NCBI GenBank assembly: GCA_014444615.1
Contig: PVXE01000009.1
Span: 21,785-85,784, forward strand
DNA from: Tagaea sp. CACIAM 22H2
Lineage (GTDB): Bacteria > Pseudomonadota > Alphaproteobacteria > CACIAM-22H2
Direction: 5' to 3'
DNA: 64,000 nt
Under the pieces are notes generated by a model. It was not told where the DNA came from, made no database searches, and saw only the letters and a list, made by a program, of their open reading frames with translations. Positions 17,901 to 27,682 of the stretch are shown here, piece by piece; within the stretch, counting starts at the first letter, position 1, and each line of letters starts with the position of its first letter. The position numbers and the translations under genes were made by a program.

Positions 17901-18431
17901 ATGCCGACCTATTCCCTCGACGGTGTAGCGCCGCGCCTGCCGAAGGCGGGCGATGTATGGATCGCGCCCGGCGCGCAAGTGATCGGCGATGTGCGCTTGG
18001 GCCAGGGCGTGACCATTTGGTTCGGCGCTGTCATCCGCGCCGACAACGAACCGATGCTGATCGGCGACGGTTCCAACGTGCAGGACAATTCGGTCCTGCA
18101 TTCGGACGCCGGCATGCCCCTGACCATCGGCGCCAATGTGACGATTGGCCATCGCGTCACCTTGCATGGCTGCACGATCGCCGACGATTGCCTGATCGGC
18201 ATGGGGGCGACGATCCTCAACCGCGCGAAGATCGCTCGCAATTGCATCGTCGGCGCCGGCGCGCTGGTGACCGAAGGCAAAGAGTTCCCCGAAGGCTCGC
18301 TGATCGTCGGCGCGCCCGCCAAAGTCATGCGTCCGCTGACCGAACGCGACATGACGGCGATCCGCGCATCGGCCGCGAGCTACTTCGCCAACGGCCGGCG
18401 TTACGCCGCAGGCCTAAAACCGGCCCCGTAA
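17901..18431 (+). CDS. Gamma-carbonic anhydrase family hexapeptide-repeat protein
   Basis: 176 residues from the ATG at 17901, preceded by AAGGAG at 17889-17894; an ATG 21 bp upstream lacks that site. It is a left-handed beta-helix built from hexapeptide repeats. The three zinc histidines are present at 67, 84 and 89 (LHSDAG, GHRVTLHGC). The IWFGAVIRADNE segment matches the YrdA/PaaY/CaiE branch. Activity may be carbonic anhydrase or thioesterase-like. It stands alone on the plus strand between two minus-strand operons, and a general housekeeping role is as likely as one in the neighbouring pathways. Confidence 0.88.
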   Translation: MPTYSLDGVAPRLPKAGDVWIAPGAQVIGDVRLGQGVTIWFGAVIRADNEPMLIGDGSNVQDNSVLHSDAGMPLTIGANVTIGHRVTLHGCTIADDCLIGMGATILNRAKIARNCIVGAGALVTEGKEFPEGSLIVGAPAKVMRPLTERDMTAIRASAASYFANGRRYAAGLKPAP

Positions 18432-18484
18432 CGCGGTCTCGCGAGATACGAGCTATCGGCGATCTTCCAACATTCGCCAACCGT

Positions 18485-19660
18485 TCAGATCGTCGGCGTG
18501 CGGTAGAGCGTTTTTCCCTTCACCTTGATCTCGGCATCGACCAGGTATTTGCGGACACCCGCCGGCGAAATGCCGATGCCGAGCCCCGGCGCATCGGGTG
18601 CAGCGATGCTGCCATCGGCCGCCCGTTTGAAATGGTCGGAAGTGAACTCCAGCGCCAGCGGCTTTGGCATCGCCGGATACTCGCAGATCGTATGATCCTT
18701 GAGACCGGCGTAAGGCTGCAACGACGCCGACAGCGCCAGATGCGACGTGAACGTGTGGTTCACATAGGTGATACCCTTGCCGACCGCATAGTCGGCGATC
18801 AGCTTCGCGGGCCCGATGCCGCCGATACGACCGCAATCGATCTGAATGAAGCCGACGCCGCCGAAATCGATCAGATGCTTCGCCATGTCGGGATTATGCG
18901 CGCCCTCGCCGCCCGCGATCCGCACTTTGGCGCTGCGTTTGGCGAGCTTTCCATAGGCCTCGAGCGCGCTGGCGGCGAAAGGCTCCTCGAACCAGACGGC
19001 GCCGGACCGCTCCAGCGCGGGCAGCCGTTCGGCGGCGCGCTCCACGTCGTCGATGAAGATCTGCCCGGTATCGACAAGAAGGATGCCGTCCGCGCCCAAA
19101 CCTTCGCGCGCGGCCGCGAAATGGTCGGCGTCGGCGGCCGCCGTGCTCCGGCCGATCGGGCCCCAGCCGAATTTTCCGGCGCGGAAACCGTCGGCCCGCG
19201 CTTGGCGCGCGCGCGCCAATGTCTCGGCCGGCGTATCCCCGAACAACACCGACGCGTAAGGCGTCTTGGCGTGGCTTTTCGCGTAGCCGAGCATTTTCCA
19301 CACAGGCTCGCCGCGCTTGCGCCCCAGCAAATCCCACAGCGCCATTTCGATGCCCGACATCGTATGCGGCGCCTGCAACAGATCCATCGAGTTGTACGCG
19401 ACATCGGCCGACAACCGGGCGATATCGGCCGGACCATCGACCGTCCTGCCAAGGACGGAATCCGCGACCGGCCGGCACACGCCATGCGACATCGGGCAGA
19501 TATACGCGGCGATCGACGGCAGCGGTGCGGCTTCGCACTCGCCCCAGCCGACCTCGCCCCCGCCCGCAACGCGCACCAGCAGCGCGTCTTGGCTGCCGTC
19601 CGCCTCGTCGGTCACGACCGGCATCGAAAGATAGAAAAAGTCGATCGCTTCGATCTTCAT
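18485..19660 (-). CDS. Enolase superfamily enzyme, mandelate racemase/MLE type (copy 1)
   Basis: 391 residues. The barrel half carries AGKFGWGPIGR (catalytic Lys end of strand 2), the metal ligands in LLVDTGQ, WFEEPF and GGEG, an IQIDCGRIGGIG strand, and a late His in YVNHTFTSH. The pattern is mandelate-racemase subgroup, but the usual K-x-K is A-x-K, and the residue after the first metal Asp differs from mandelate racemase. Likely a sugar-acid dehydratase or an epimerase. Last gene of the eight-gene ABC operon. It shares a GWGP[IF]GR motif with the enolase-superfamily gene at 28443. Confidence 0.85.
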   Translation of the reverse strand: MKIEAIDFFYLSMPVVTDEADGSQDALLVRVAGGGEVGWGECEAAPLPSIAAYICPMSHGVCRPVADSVLGRTVDGPADIARLSADVAYNSMDLLQAPHTMSGIEMALWDLLGRKRGEPVWKMLGYAKSHAKTPYASVLFGDTPAETLARARQARADGFRAGKFGWGPIGRSTAAADADHFAAAREGLGADGILLVDTGQIFIDDVERAAERLPALERSGAVWFEEPFAASALEAYGKLAKRSAKVRIAGGEGAHNPDMAKHLIDFGGVGFIQIDCGRIGGIGPAKLIADYAVGKGITYVNHTFTSHLALSASLQPYAGLKDHTICEYPAMPKPLALEFTSDHFKRAADGSIAAPDAPGLGIGISPAGVRKYLVDAEIKVKGKTLYRTPTI

Positions 19661-19674
19661 TGGATGGTCCTCAT

Positions 19675-21159
19675 TCAGGCGGGATAGAAGGCCGCTTTGG
19701 GCTTGAAGGTGACGTCCGGGTCGAGCGGATAGATCGGCCGCGCGCAAATCGTATGGCCGAGTGTGGGCAGATTGGCCGAGGTGGCGCCGGGTGCGTCGAC
19801 GTTGAAATTCGCATCGACCCACGCGTCGAACATATGATGCTCGGTGTGCGGCGATTTGACGACCGTGAGGTCGAAATCCTCGGGATCGAGCCCGTTGGCG
19901 TAGAAGATCGCGCGGTCGAAAAGACAAGCCGGCAAGCTCATCGCCACGACGGTGAAATTGTCGAAAGTCAGCACCGCCGTCGGGCCCGAAGGCAGGCGCG
20001 CCTTCATCGTTTCGAAGCGCGTCTCGCCATCCGACAGCGACTTCACCTTCGCCTTCACCTTCATCGGCGTGAAACGTTTCGGATCGATCGAGCCGCCCAG
20101 CGACACGTCAATCGTGGCGCCGACACCGGCCTTGTGGGCCGCTTGCGCCGCCGCGGCATCGACGACCGGCGCCAGTACGCGCTTGGTATAGCCCGCCGCG
20201 CGTAAATGCCGGATCAGTTCGACGCTGTCGCCCGAAGCGCCCGACGAAGTCGCGTCGGCCGCGTCGGTAAAGATCACCGAACCCTCGATACTGCGCGCTT
20301 GGGCGATGGCGCGCTCGATCGAGATCAACTTGCCCTGCATCCGGAAGCGCCGCTCCCAGAACTCGCCTGCCAGCCGCAGCGCTTCGCGCTCGGCCGTTTT
20401 TTTGTCGCCGTCGGTCATGATCAAGACCTGGGAACATAGCTCGGGCACGTCGGTAAACGGATTGCCGATCATGATTCCGGCGGCCAGCGCCACGCCTTCG
20501 CGCTCCAAACGCAGGCACTCGCGCAGCAATTCGCCGTAGCAGCCGTTCTTGGTGATCAACTCGTCGCCGCGCACCAGCGCCGGAATGACGACGCGCGCGA
20601 TCGCGGGGTTCGCCTTCTTTTCCATCAAGCGCAGCAGCAGCGCGCCCGCGCGCCGCCCGGTATCGGCGAAATCGACATGCGGATAGGTGCGATAGACCGC
20701 GAAGCCGTCGCAGTTGCGCAGCATCTTGTCGGTCAGGATGCCGTGCAGATCCAGCGAGATCACGATCGGCACGCCGGGCCCCACCAACTTGCGCGTCTCG
20801 GCCAGCAAATACCCTTCCGGATCGAGATCGCCGACCGCGCCCATCGCGCCGTGAAGCGAGAAATAGACGCCATCGACCTTGCCGGCCTGTGCGCGCACGC
20901 CCGCGAGCACCTCTTCCGACAGACGGCGCCAGCCGTCGGCCGACAAAATCCCCGCCGCTCCGGCGAAAGCCGACATGGTCGGCACGGGCTCGACGCCCGC
21001 CGCCTCGAAGATCTCGACGGCGCCGGCGACGCTTTGATTGGCGCCGCGATGGGCCAGCATTTCGCCGCCGCGCTGGATCGTGAAATTCTCGTAACCCGAC
21101 GGCAGGGGATTGAAGGACGATATCTCCTGCATGCATTCGACGATCAGGACGCGTTTCAT
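19675..21159 (-). CDS. M81 family metallopeptidase (MlrC-like)
   Basis: 494 residues, the normal length for MlrC-type proteins, whose founding member cleaves linearised microcystin. N-terminal M81 domain: EISSFNPLPS, YFSLHGAMG, SLDLHGILTD and YPHVDFADTG hold the conserved His/Asp candidates for zinc. The C-terminal domain includes TDAADATSSGASGDS and VVKSPHTEHHMF. There is no signal peptide, so it acts in the cytoplasm. Its ATG overlaps the stop of the preceding ATPase gene by 4 bp, which makes it tightly coupled to the importer. Probable role: hydrolysis of the imported peptide-like or amide compound. Confidence 0.9.
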   Translation of the reverse strand: MKRVLIVECMQEISSFNPLPSGYENFTIQRGGEMLAHRGANQSVAGAVEIFEAAGVEPVPTMSAFAGAAGILSADGWRRLSEEVLAGVRAQAGKVDGVYFSLHGAMGAVGDLDPEGYLLAETRKLVGPGVPIVISLDLHGILTDKMLRNCDGFAVYRTYPHVDFADTGRRAGALLLRLMEKKANPAIARVVIPALVRGDELITKNGCYGELLRECLRLEREGVALAAGIMIGNPFTDVPELCSQVLIMTDGDKKTAEREALRLAGEFWERRFRMQGKLISIERAIAQARSIEGSVIFTDAADATSSGASGDSVELIRHLRAAGYTKRVLAPVVDAAAAQAAHKAGVGATIDVSLGGSIDPKRFTPMKVKAKVKSLSDGETRFETMKARLPSGPTAVLTFDNFTVVAMSLPACLFDRAIFYANGLDPEDFDLTVVKSPHTEHHMFDAWVDANFNVDAPGATSANLPTLGHTICARPIYPLDPDVTFKPKAAFYPA

Positions 21160-22151
21160 GCTCGCTCTCCCGCGGCTGGCAACGAATTATCGATGGCCCG
21201 GAAACAGGCGACTTCGCGCCCATCCGGCAAGGTTTCGAGTTTCGGTTCGATAGCGCCGCAACGCGGCTCGGCATAGCGGCAGCGGGCGGCGAAGCGGCAG
21301 CCGCCTTCGGTCCGCGGCGCGAAGCTGTCGCCCGGCGGCGGCCGATGCGCGCCGCGCATGTCGGGATGCTCGGCGGGAAGTGCCGCCAACAGATCGCGCG
21401 TATAGGGATGCGCGGGTGCGGCGAACAGCGCGTCGGCGGCGCCGATCTCCACGATTCGCCCGAAATACATCACCGCAATCCGGGTCGAGACATGCCGTAC
21501 GACCGCGAGATTGTGCGAGATGAACAGATAGGTAAGTCCGAGCTCGCGCTGCAGATCCTGCAGAAGATTGATGATCTGCGCCTGGACCGATACGTCGAGC
21601 GCCGAGACGACCTCGTCGCACACGATGAAGGAGGGGCGCAGCATCAATGCGCGCGCGATCCCGATCCGCTGGCGCTGGCCGCCCGAGAATTCGTGCGGAT
21701 AGCGATCGAGCGCCGAGGCCGGCAGGCGGACAAGATCGAGCGTCTCGGCGGCGCGACGCTTGCGTTCCGCCGGCGATCCTTCCCCATGGATCGTCAGCGC
21801 CTCGGCGAGAATATCCGCGACCGTCATGCGCGGATTCAGCGATCCGTAGGGATCTTGAAACACGATCTGCATGCGCTGTCGCGCCGCGCGCAGCGCCGCG
21901 CGCGACATCCGGCCGATATCCTCGCCTTCGAAGCGGATGGTGCCGGCCGTCGGCTCGATCAACCGAAGCACCAGCCGGCCGGTCGTCGACTTCCCGCTGC
22001 CCGACTCGCCGACCAAGCCCAAGGTCTCGCCCTTGGCGATCGTCAGATCGACGCCATCGACCGCACGGGTCGCGCGTCCGCCGCCAAAAAACAGCGAGCC
22101 CCGGCGCTCGAAGATTTTCGTCAGCCCTTCGATTTCGACCAGCCGGCTCAT
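21156..22151 (-). CDS. Oligopeptide-type ABC transporter ATPase (DppF/OppF-like)
   Basis: 331 residues. Walker [10 protein letters not shown] near residue 45, Q-loop [11 protein letters not shown], signature [15 protein letters not shown], Walker [12 protein letters not shown], switch His in FISHNLAVV, and the C-terminal cysteine-rich oligopeptide-ATPase tail ([14 protein letters not shown]). The Walker B/D-loop reads DEVVSALD rather than the commoner DEPVSALD. It pairs with the DppD-like ATPase just upstream (4-bp overlap) and energises import through the two permeases. The start is the ATG at 22149-22151. Confidence 0.92.
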   Translation of the reverse strand: MSRLVEIEGLTKIFERRGSLFFGGGRATRAVDGVDLTIAKGETLGLVGESGSGKSTTGRLVLRLIEPTAGTIRFEGEDIGRMSRAALRAARQRMQIVFQDPYGSLNPRMTVADILAEALTIHGEGSPAERKRRAAETLDLVRLPASALDRYPHEFSGGQRQRIGIARALMLRPSFIVCDEVVSALDVSVQAQIINLLQDLQRELGLTYLFISHNLAVVRHVSTRIAVMYFGRIVEIGAADALFAAPAHPYTRDLLAALPAEHPDMRGAHRPPPGDSFAPRTEGGCRFAARCRYAEPRCGAIEPKLETLPDGREVACFRAIDNSLPAAGERA

Positions 22152-23128
22152 GGCCCGTCCTCGTCGCTCACGTATCCGAAGGGCTCGATGCACGCGACCG
22201 CGTGTCCGGCCGTCGCGTCGCGCAAGCGCGGCGCGCGCGCATCGCACGCATCGCGGCGCATCGCGCAACGCGGCGCGAAACGGCACCCGGTCGGGAAGGC
22301 GTCGAGTGCCGGAACCGATCCCGGAATCGACGCGAGCCGCTCGCGCGGTCCCGACGTTTTCGGGATCGCGGAAAGCAACGCGCGCGTATAGGGATGGCGC
22401 GCGGAATCGAAGATCTCGCGCACCGGCGCCGTTTCGGCCACCCGTCCGGCGTAAAGAACCGCCACACGATCCGCCATTTCGGCGATCACCCCCAGATCGT
22501 GCGTGATGAACAGCATCGACATGCCGGTATCCCGGCGCAGATCGCGCAGCAATCCCAGGATCTGCGATTGAACCGTGACGTCGAGCGCGGTGGTCGGTTC
22601 GTCGGCGATCAGCAAGCGCGCATGCGTCGCAAGCGCCATCGCGATCATCACGCGCTGGCGCATGCCCCCCGACATCTCGTGCGGATAGGCGTCGAGCATC
22701 GCCGCCGCGCGCGGAATTTCGACGCGCTGGAACAGCGCTTGCGCCTCCCTGCGTGCGGCGTCGCGCGACATTCCGCGCCGTCGTACCAACACTTCTTCGA
22801 CCTGCCGGCCCACGCGATGCACGGGGTTGAGCGCCGTCATCGGCTCCTGGAAGATCATCGCGAGATCGCGGCCGCGCCGCTTGCGCCAGGCATCGGGCCC
22901 GGCCGCGATCATGTCCTCGCCGTCCCAGCGAAGGGTGCCGCCGGCATAGCGCGCGACGCCGGGCAACAACTCCATGATCGCGAGGGCGAGCATGCTTTTT
23001 CCCGATCCGGATTCGCCGACGATGCCGAGCACTTCGCCGGGCTCCACGCGCAGCGTCACATCCTCCAAAACCTTGAGTCCCGCGGCTCCGATCCGGACCT
23101 CCAGCGCGTCGATTTCCAGCGTCGCCAT
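22148..23128 (-). CDS. Oligopeptide-type ABC transporter ATPase (DppD/OppD-like)
   Basis: 326 residues. Walker [11 protein letters not shown]-loop [10 protein letters not shown], signature [15 protein letters not shown], Walker [13 protein letters not shown], switch His in FITHDLGVI, and a C-terminal [14 protein letters not shown] tail typical of the peptide-importer ATPases. It forms a heterodimer with the DppF-like partner. The start (ATG at 23126-23128) is 2 bp after the DppC stop. The much longer upstream in-frame extension runs through the permease gene and is not real. Confidence 0.92.
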   Translation of the reverse strand: MATLEIDALEVRIGAAGLKVLEDVTLRVEPGEVLGIVGESGSGKSMLALAIMELLPGVARYAGGTLRWDGEDMIAAGPDAWRKRRGRDLAMIFQEPMTALNPVHRVGRQVEEVLVRRRGMSRDAARREAQALFQRVEIPRAAAMLDAYPHEMSGGMRQRVMIAMALATHARLLIADEPTTALDVTVQSQILGLLRDLRRDTGMSMLFITHDLGVIAEMADRVAVLYAGRVAETAPVREIFDSARHPYTRALLSAIPKTSGPRERLASIPGSVPALDAFPTGCRFAPRCAMRRDACDARAPRLRDATAGHAVACIEPFGYVSDEDGP

Positions 23129-23130
23129 CG

Positions 23131-23976
23131 TCAGCTCCGGCTGCGCGGGTCGAGGACGTCGCGCAATCCGTCCCCGAGCAGATTGAGGCCGAGAACGCAG
23201 ACGAGGATCGTCAGGCCTGGGAAAATCGTGATCCATGCGGCCTCGCGCATGAAGTCGCGCCCTTGCGCGATGATCGATCCCAGCGAAGGTGCGGGCGGCG
23301 GCGGGCCCGCCCCGACGAAGGACAATGTTGCTTCGGCCAGGATCGCGATCGCGAAGACATAGGTAAGGCGCACGATCAACGGCCCCAGGCAGTTGATCAG
23401 CACATGCCGGAAGAGGATGCGAAGATCGCCCGCACCGAGCGCGCGCGCGGCTTCGACATAGTCGTGTTCGCGCGCCACCAGCACCGACGCGCGCACGATA
23501 CGCGCCGTATGCGGGATCGTCGCGATCGACAAGGCGACGACGACGTTGACGACCGAAGCGCCCAGCACGGCGCTGACGATCATGGCGAGCACGATCGAGG
23601 GGAACGCCATCGTCGCGTCCATCAGCCGCATGATCGGCGCGTCGAGGCGCGAATAGAATCCGGCGACCGCGCCGATCACAGTGCCCAGCGCGCCCGTGAC
23701 GACGACGACCAAGCCGCCGATCAGCAGCGAGATCCGCGTGCCGTACATGACGCGCGACAGGATATCGCGCCCATAATGGTCGGTTCCGAACCAATGCGCC
23801 GCGCCGGGCGGTTGAAGGCGCATCCGAAAGGCGTTGCGCAGCGGATCGAACGGCGCAAGCCAATCGGCCGTCAGCGCAATCAGCAGAACGGCGAAGATCA
23901 GCCCGCCCCCGACCGCGAAGGATCGATTGCGCAGCAGACGAAGGCCGAGATCGCGGACCGGCGACGCCGACGTCAT
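23131..23976 (-). CDS. Peptide-type ABC transporter permease (DppC/OppC-like)
   Basis: 281 residues. An N-terminal membrane anchor is followed by the periplasmic segment [13 protein letters not shown] and [19 protein letters not shown], the hallmark of DppC/NikC proteins. The cytoplasmic EAA loop ([22 protein letters not shown]) contacts the ATPase. Five further helices complete the binding-protein-dependent permease. The first codons overlap the DppB stop by 4 bp. Confidence 0.92.
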   Translation of the reverse strand: MTSASPVRDLGLRLLRNRSFAVGGGLIFAVLLIALTADWLAPFDPLRNAFRMRLQPPGAAHWFGTDHYGRDILSRVMYGTRISLLIGGLVVVVTGALGTVIGAVAGFYSRLDAPIMRLMDATMAFPSIVLAMIVSAVLGASVVNVVVALSIATIPHTARIVRASVLVAREHDYVEAARALGAGDLRILFRHVLINCLGPLIVRLTYVFAIAILAEATLSFVGAGPPPPAPSLGSIIAQGRDFMREAAWITIFPGLTILVCVLGLNLLGDGLRDVLDPRSRS

Positions 23977-24917
23977 GTCAGGCGGACGCGCGGGTCGACC
24001 AGCGCGTAGATCAGATCGACGGTCAAGTTGACCGTCAGATAGACGACAGCAAGGAACAGCAGCCCGCCTTGCATCACGGGAAAGTCGCGCGCGGCGATCG
24101 CGCCGATAATCAGCCGCCCCACACCGGGGATCGAATAGACCTGTTCGATCACGACCGCACCGCCCAGCAGCGCGCCCGCCACGATTCCGATCACTGTGAC
24201 GATCGGAATGAAGGCGTTGGGCAGGCAATGCCGCACAACGATTTCGAGTTTCGAGATGCCTTTCGCATCCGCCGTGCGGACGTAATCCTGCCGCATGACT
24301 TCGAGCATCGCGGTGCGCGAAATGCGCGCGATGAAGCCGAGTTGCACCAGCCCCAGTGTCAACGCCGGCAGGGCGATCGTGCGCAGCCAGCCGAGCGGCG
24401 ATTCGCCGAAGGGCACGAAGCCGCCGGTCGGCAGCCAGCCCAACGACACCGCGAAGACGAGAATCAGCACGAGTCCGAGCCAGAAGTCGGGAACCGACAA
24501 ACCGATCAGCGCCGCCGACATCGTCGCCTGATCCGCCCATTTGTCGTGATTGACCGCCGCGACGATTCCGGCCGCGACACCGCCCAGCGTGGCGATGAGC
24601 AGCGCCGTGCCGGCAAGCGACAGAGTCGCCGGAAGTCTTTCTATCAACGCCGCCGAGACCGAGCGCTGCAACAGGATCGACTCGCCCAGATCGCCGCGCA
24701 GGATCCGGCCGTACCAATGCGCCATCTGCAACGGCAGCGGCTCGTCCAAACCCAGCGCCGTGCGCAGGCGCTGGATCTGATCGGGCGTCGCGCTCGCATC
24801 GAGAAAGGCGGAGGCCGGATCGCCCGGCACCAGCCAAATCAATGCGAACGACATCAAAGAAACGAGGAGCAGAACGATCAGGGCGCCCGCCAAACGTCGT
24901 GCGAGAAAAGCCGCCAT
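23973..24917 (-). CDS. Peptide-type ABC transporter permease (DppB/OppB-like)
   Basis: 314 residues. The N-terminal LIVLLLVSLMSFALIWLVPGDPA segment, a LPLQMAHWYGRILRGDLGES block, the EAA motif near MRQDYVRTADAKGIS, and the terminal VDLIYALVDPRVRL are typical of DppB/GsiC proteins. It forms the inner-membrane channel with the DppC-like subunit. It begins 26 bp after the solute-binding protein gene. Confidence 0.92.
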   Translation of the reverse strand: MAAFLARRLAGALIVLLLVSLMSFALIWLVPGDPASAFLDASATPDQIQRLRTALGLDEPLPLQMAHWYGRILRGDLGESILLQRSVSAALIERLPATLSLAGTALLIATLGGVAAGIVAAVNHDKWADQATMSAALIGLSVPDFWLGLVLILVFAVSLGWLPTGGFVPFGESPLGWLRTIALPALTLGLVQLGFIARISRTAMLEVMRQDYVRTADAKGISKLEIVVRHCLPNAFIPIVTVIGIVAGALLGGAVVIEQVYSIPGVGRLIIGAIAARDFPVMQGGLLFLAVVYLTVNLTVDLIYALVDPRVRLT

Positions 24918-24943
24918 GCCGTTCTGCTCCCCCTATTCGGCGC

Positions 24944-26485
24944 TCAGTTTTCGAGCCACACGCCCCACATCCGCGGAATGCGGTAAGGCGTGAAGTTCTT
25001 GAGACGCGCAGACGCGACTTGGAACATGCCGTAATTCCCGGCCTTGATCGCGACCGCGTCGTCGTACATGTGCTGCTGGAATTGATCGAACAGCGCCTTG
25101 CGTTTCGCGTCGTCGAGTTCGAGGGCGAAAGCCGCCGCGAGCGCGTCGATCTTCGGGTCCTTGGCTTGCTGCGAAAGCCCATTCACCCACGGCGACATCA
25201 CCGAACCCGGACCTTCGAACGGTTCGATGCCGAAGCCGTGCGCCCAGAACGACCAGCCCGTCGGCGTGAAGCCGATTTTCGAGACGGTCGGCCAATCCGA
25301 CACCGACAATTCGACGTTGACGCCGATCGCCTTCAAGCGCTGCTGGAAGACGGTCGCTGTGTCGACGTTCGGACGGATATTGTCGACCATGAAGACCAGC
25401 TTCTCGCCCTTATAGCCGGATTTGGCGAGATGATCCTTGGCGAGCGCCAGATCGCCCTTGTTGTATTTCTCGGCACCCGCCTTCGAATAGAACTTCGAGC
25501 CCGGATAGAGCCAGCCCGGATCGATCTGATAGATGTCGTCGAAGGAGATGGCCATGATCTCCTCCATATCCAACGCCGCCAGAACCGCGCGGCGGAAATT
25601 GACGTCGCTGGTCGGCGCTTGCGCGTGATTGAACTTGATGACCTGCAGCGCGAAGGGCAACAGCTTGTGGATCGTCAACCGCCTGTCGGCGGCGAGACGC
25701 TTGACCGTCGGCCCGTCCGACATCTCGTTGAACTGGATTTCGCCCGCTTCCAGCGCCGCGGTGCGGGCACCCGCTTCCGGCATGAAGCGGAACGTCACCG
25801 TGTCGAGAAACGCTTCCTTCTTGCCGGCGAAACCGTCGCGCGTCTGCTTGCCGTTGGGATTGGGCACGTAGCCGTCGAAGCGCGCGAGTTTGACGTGGCT
25901 GTCGGGCCTGTATTCGACGAAGCGGAACGGACCGGTGCCGATCACGTCGATCTTGCCCGCTTCCTTCGCGGCTTCCGACGCGGGATAGATCGCGATGGGC
26001 GCGCGCGGCGACGAGATGTTGTCGAGGAACGTCGCTTGCGGCGACTTCAGTTTGACCGTGGCTTCGTAGGGCCCGGTCGCCTGAACGGATTCGATCGCGG
26101 CGACCAGGGCCGGCGACGCGCCGACCTTACGGTAACGCTCGAGCGAGGCGACGACGTCGCCGGCATCGAGTTCCTTGCCGTTGTGGAACTTCACGCCCTT
26201 GCGGATCGCGAAGGCATAGGTCAGCCCGTCGGCCGAGATCTTCACGCCCTCGGCGAGTTCGGGGACGGGCGTCGCCGTCTCGTCGCGCGCGTAAAGCGTC
26301 TCGAAAACATGGAGATTGATGTTGCGCGCCGATTGCGCCGACGACACTTGCGCGTCGAGCGACGGCGGCGCTTGCGTGATGCCGATCACGACGTCGCCGC
26401 CGCGGCGTTGCGCCGCCGCCGGGCCGATCAACGCCGCGGCGACGATCGCCGACAGCGCGAAACAACCGAGAGTCCTCCTGTTCAT
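24944..26485 (-). CDS. ABC transporter extracellular solute-binding protein, family 5
   Basis: 513 residues, with a Sec signal peptide ending in GPAAAQ near residue 26. Family 5 (DppA/OppA-like) features are VVIGITQAPPSLDAQ at the mature start, the LAEGVKISADGLTYAFAIRK segment with KFHNGKEL, and the LAKSGYKGEKLVF late block. Members bind peptides, nickel, opines, glutathione or oligosaccharides. It precedes the permease pair by 26 bp. With M81, deacylase and enolase-superfamily genes in the operon, a peptide-like or N-acyl compound is the most likely ligand. Confidence 0.92.
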   Translation of the reverse strand: MNRRTLGCFALSAIVAAALIGPAAAQRRGGDVVIGITQAPPSLDAQVSSAQSARNINLHVFETLYARDETATPVPELAEGVKISADGLTYAFAIRKGVKFHNGKELDAGDVVASLERYRKVGASPALVAAIESVQATGPYEATVKLKSPQATFLDNISSPRAPIAIYPASEAAKEAGKIDVIGTGPFRFVEYRPDSHVKLARFDGYVPNPNGKQTRDGFAGKKEAFLDTVTFRFMPEAGARTAALEAGEIQFNEMSDGPTVKRLAADRRLTIHKLLPFALQVIKFNHAQAPTSDVNFRRAVLAALDMEEIMAISFDDIYQIDPGWLYPGSKFYSKAGAEKYNKGDLALAKDHLAKSGYKGEKLVFMVDNIRPNVDTATVFQQRLKAIGVNVELSVSDWPTVSKIGFTPTGWSFWAHGFGIEPFEGPGSVMSPWVNGLSQQAKDPKIDALAAAFALELDDAKRKALFDQFQQHMYDDAVAIKAGNYGMFQVASARLKNFTPYRIPRMWGVWLEN

Positions 26486-26533
26486 AGCGGTCTCCTTTTT
26501 CGTTTGATCGAAGCGGAAGGGCCGCCGGCGGCG

Positions 26534-27571
26534 CTAGGCCGCGGCGGCGGTTTCGTCGTAGGCCTGCATCAGCACGGCGATAGCGTCGCCACGGCGCACG
26601 CGCCCGGAGCCCGCCGCCATCCACAAATGGCCGTCGCGGCGGTAGCGGATTTCCAAAGGCGCGCGATCGACGTCCTCGATGAAATGCAGACGCCCCGCGA
26701 TTTCGCCTTCGCGGCACGAATCGCCGATCACGTTGCAAGGCTCGAACAAGCCGTCGGCTGGCGCGAAGCTGTAATTGGCGGGATCGCGCACCATCATGTG
26801 CCGCGTGCCCGGCGCGCCGTCGGCTTGGCGCGTGTCGGGCCGCCCTTCCATCAATCCGAAATGCTTGAGGGTGTTGAGAAGCCCGCGCTCGGCGATCGAC
26901 ACGCCCGCCACGCTGACGCGGCCCCAGCCGCCCAGTTCGGTGCCCAACGACAGGATGCCGCGCCGCTCGACCGACGAGGTCAGCGTGGCGCCCTCGTCCA
27001 CGCCCCAGAATACGGCGTTGTATGGCGCGCCGAAGGCGGCGGCCGCTTCCATCGTGCGCCGGCGCATATCGGCGTCGGGCAGATAGTGCATGTTGGTGGA
27101 CGGCGCCGCCTCGCCGCTATGGCCGCACGTGTGCAGATCGACCGAAACGTCGACCATCGGCAAAATGTGGGCATCGATGAAATGCGCCAGCATTTGCGAG
27201 AACGTGCCGCGCGGATCGCCCGGGAAGCAGCGGTTGAGATCGCGATCGTCGATCGGCGATAGCCGCGTGTTGTTGAGCGCCGCCGGGATATTCACGGCCG
27301 GGATCATGATCACGCGGCCCTGAATACGAGCCGGATCGAGGGTGCGCGCCAATCGCGCAACGGCGATTTGCCCTTCGTACTCGTCGCCGTGAACGCCGCC
27401 GGTGAACAGAACGGTCGGCCCTTTGCCGTTGCTGACGACGACGATCGGGATCTCGATCGTTCCCCAGCCGGACGAATTGCGGGAGTGCGGCGCCCGCAGA
27501 TACCCCAGCTGGCGTCCGATTTTCTCGAAATCGATGTCGCAGCGAATCCGGCTGGGGGCTTTTTCTGTCAC
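26534..27571 (-). CDS. Succinylglutamate desuccinylase/aspartoacylase (M14-like) family deacylase
   Basis: 345 residues. The zinc motif GGVHGDEYEG gives His61 and Glu64; a second His candidate is in SVDLHTCGH. LSPIDDRDLNRCFPGD is the conserved Arg-containing substrate loop, and FEPCNVIGDSCREGEIAG begins the C-terminal beta domain. The family deacylates N-succinyl, N-acetyl or related amino acids (AstE, aspartoacylase, ectoine-pathway DoeB). First gene of the operon deacylase-SBP-DppB-DppC-DppD-DppF-M81-enolase; spacings are 48 bp or less. Presumably it removes an acyl group from the imported compound. Confidence 0.88.
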   Translation of the reverse strand: MTEKAPSRIRCDIDFEKIGRQLGYLRAPHSRNSSGWGTIEIPIVVVSNGKGPTVLFTGGVHGDEYEGQIAVARLARTLDPARIQGRVIMIPAVNIPAALNNTRLSPIDDRDLNRCFPGDPRGTFSQMLAHFIDAHILPMVDVSVDLHTCGHSGEAAPSTNMHYLPDADMRRRTMEAAAAFGAPYNAVFWGVDEGATLTSSVERRGILSLGTELGGWGRVSVAGVSIAERGLLNTLKHFGLMEGRPDTRQADGAPGTRHMMVRDPANYSFAPADGLFEPCNVIGDSCREGEIAGRLHFIEDVDRAPLEIRYRRDGHLWMAAGSGRVRRGDAIAVLMQAYDETAAAA

Positions 27572-27614
27572 GGCGTTTGTGCCTTTGTAGATAATTCAAC
27601 GTTCTTGCTTATAG

Positions 27615-27635
27615 ATCGTATGATCGTATACGATC
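27615..27635. promoter_or_regulatory. Palindromic operator in deacylase/GntR divergent region
   Basis: GATCGTATACGATC at 27622-27635 is a perfect 14-bp palindrome, preceded by a related half-site ATCGTATGAT at 27615-27624. It lies in the 111-bp gap between the divergent deacylase operon and the GntR gene. T-x-GTATAC-x-A is the kind of core bound by FCD-type GntR proteins, so autoregulation plus control of both operons is likely. Confidence 0.6.
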
Positions 27636-27682
27636 TTTAGCGAGTCAAGAGGGCATCCGTGCCCGGAGGACAGGAAGACATC

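Noticed and set aside
24842..27262. 806-codon open frame on the plus strand opposite the SBP and deacylase genes
   Set aside because: Low-complexity Arg/Asp/His-rich translation typical of antisense frames in G+C-rich DNA; both minus-strand genes have clear family motifs and signal peptides.
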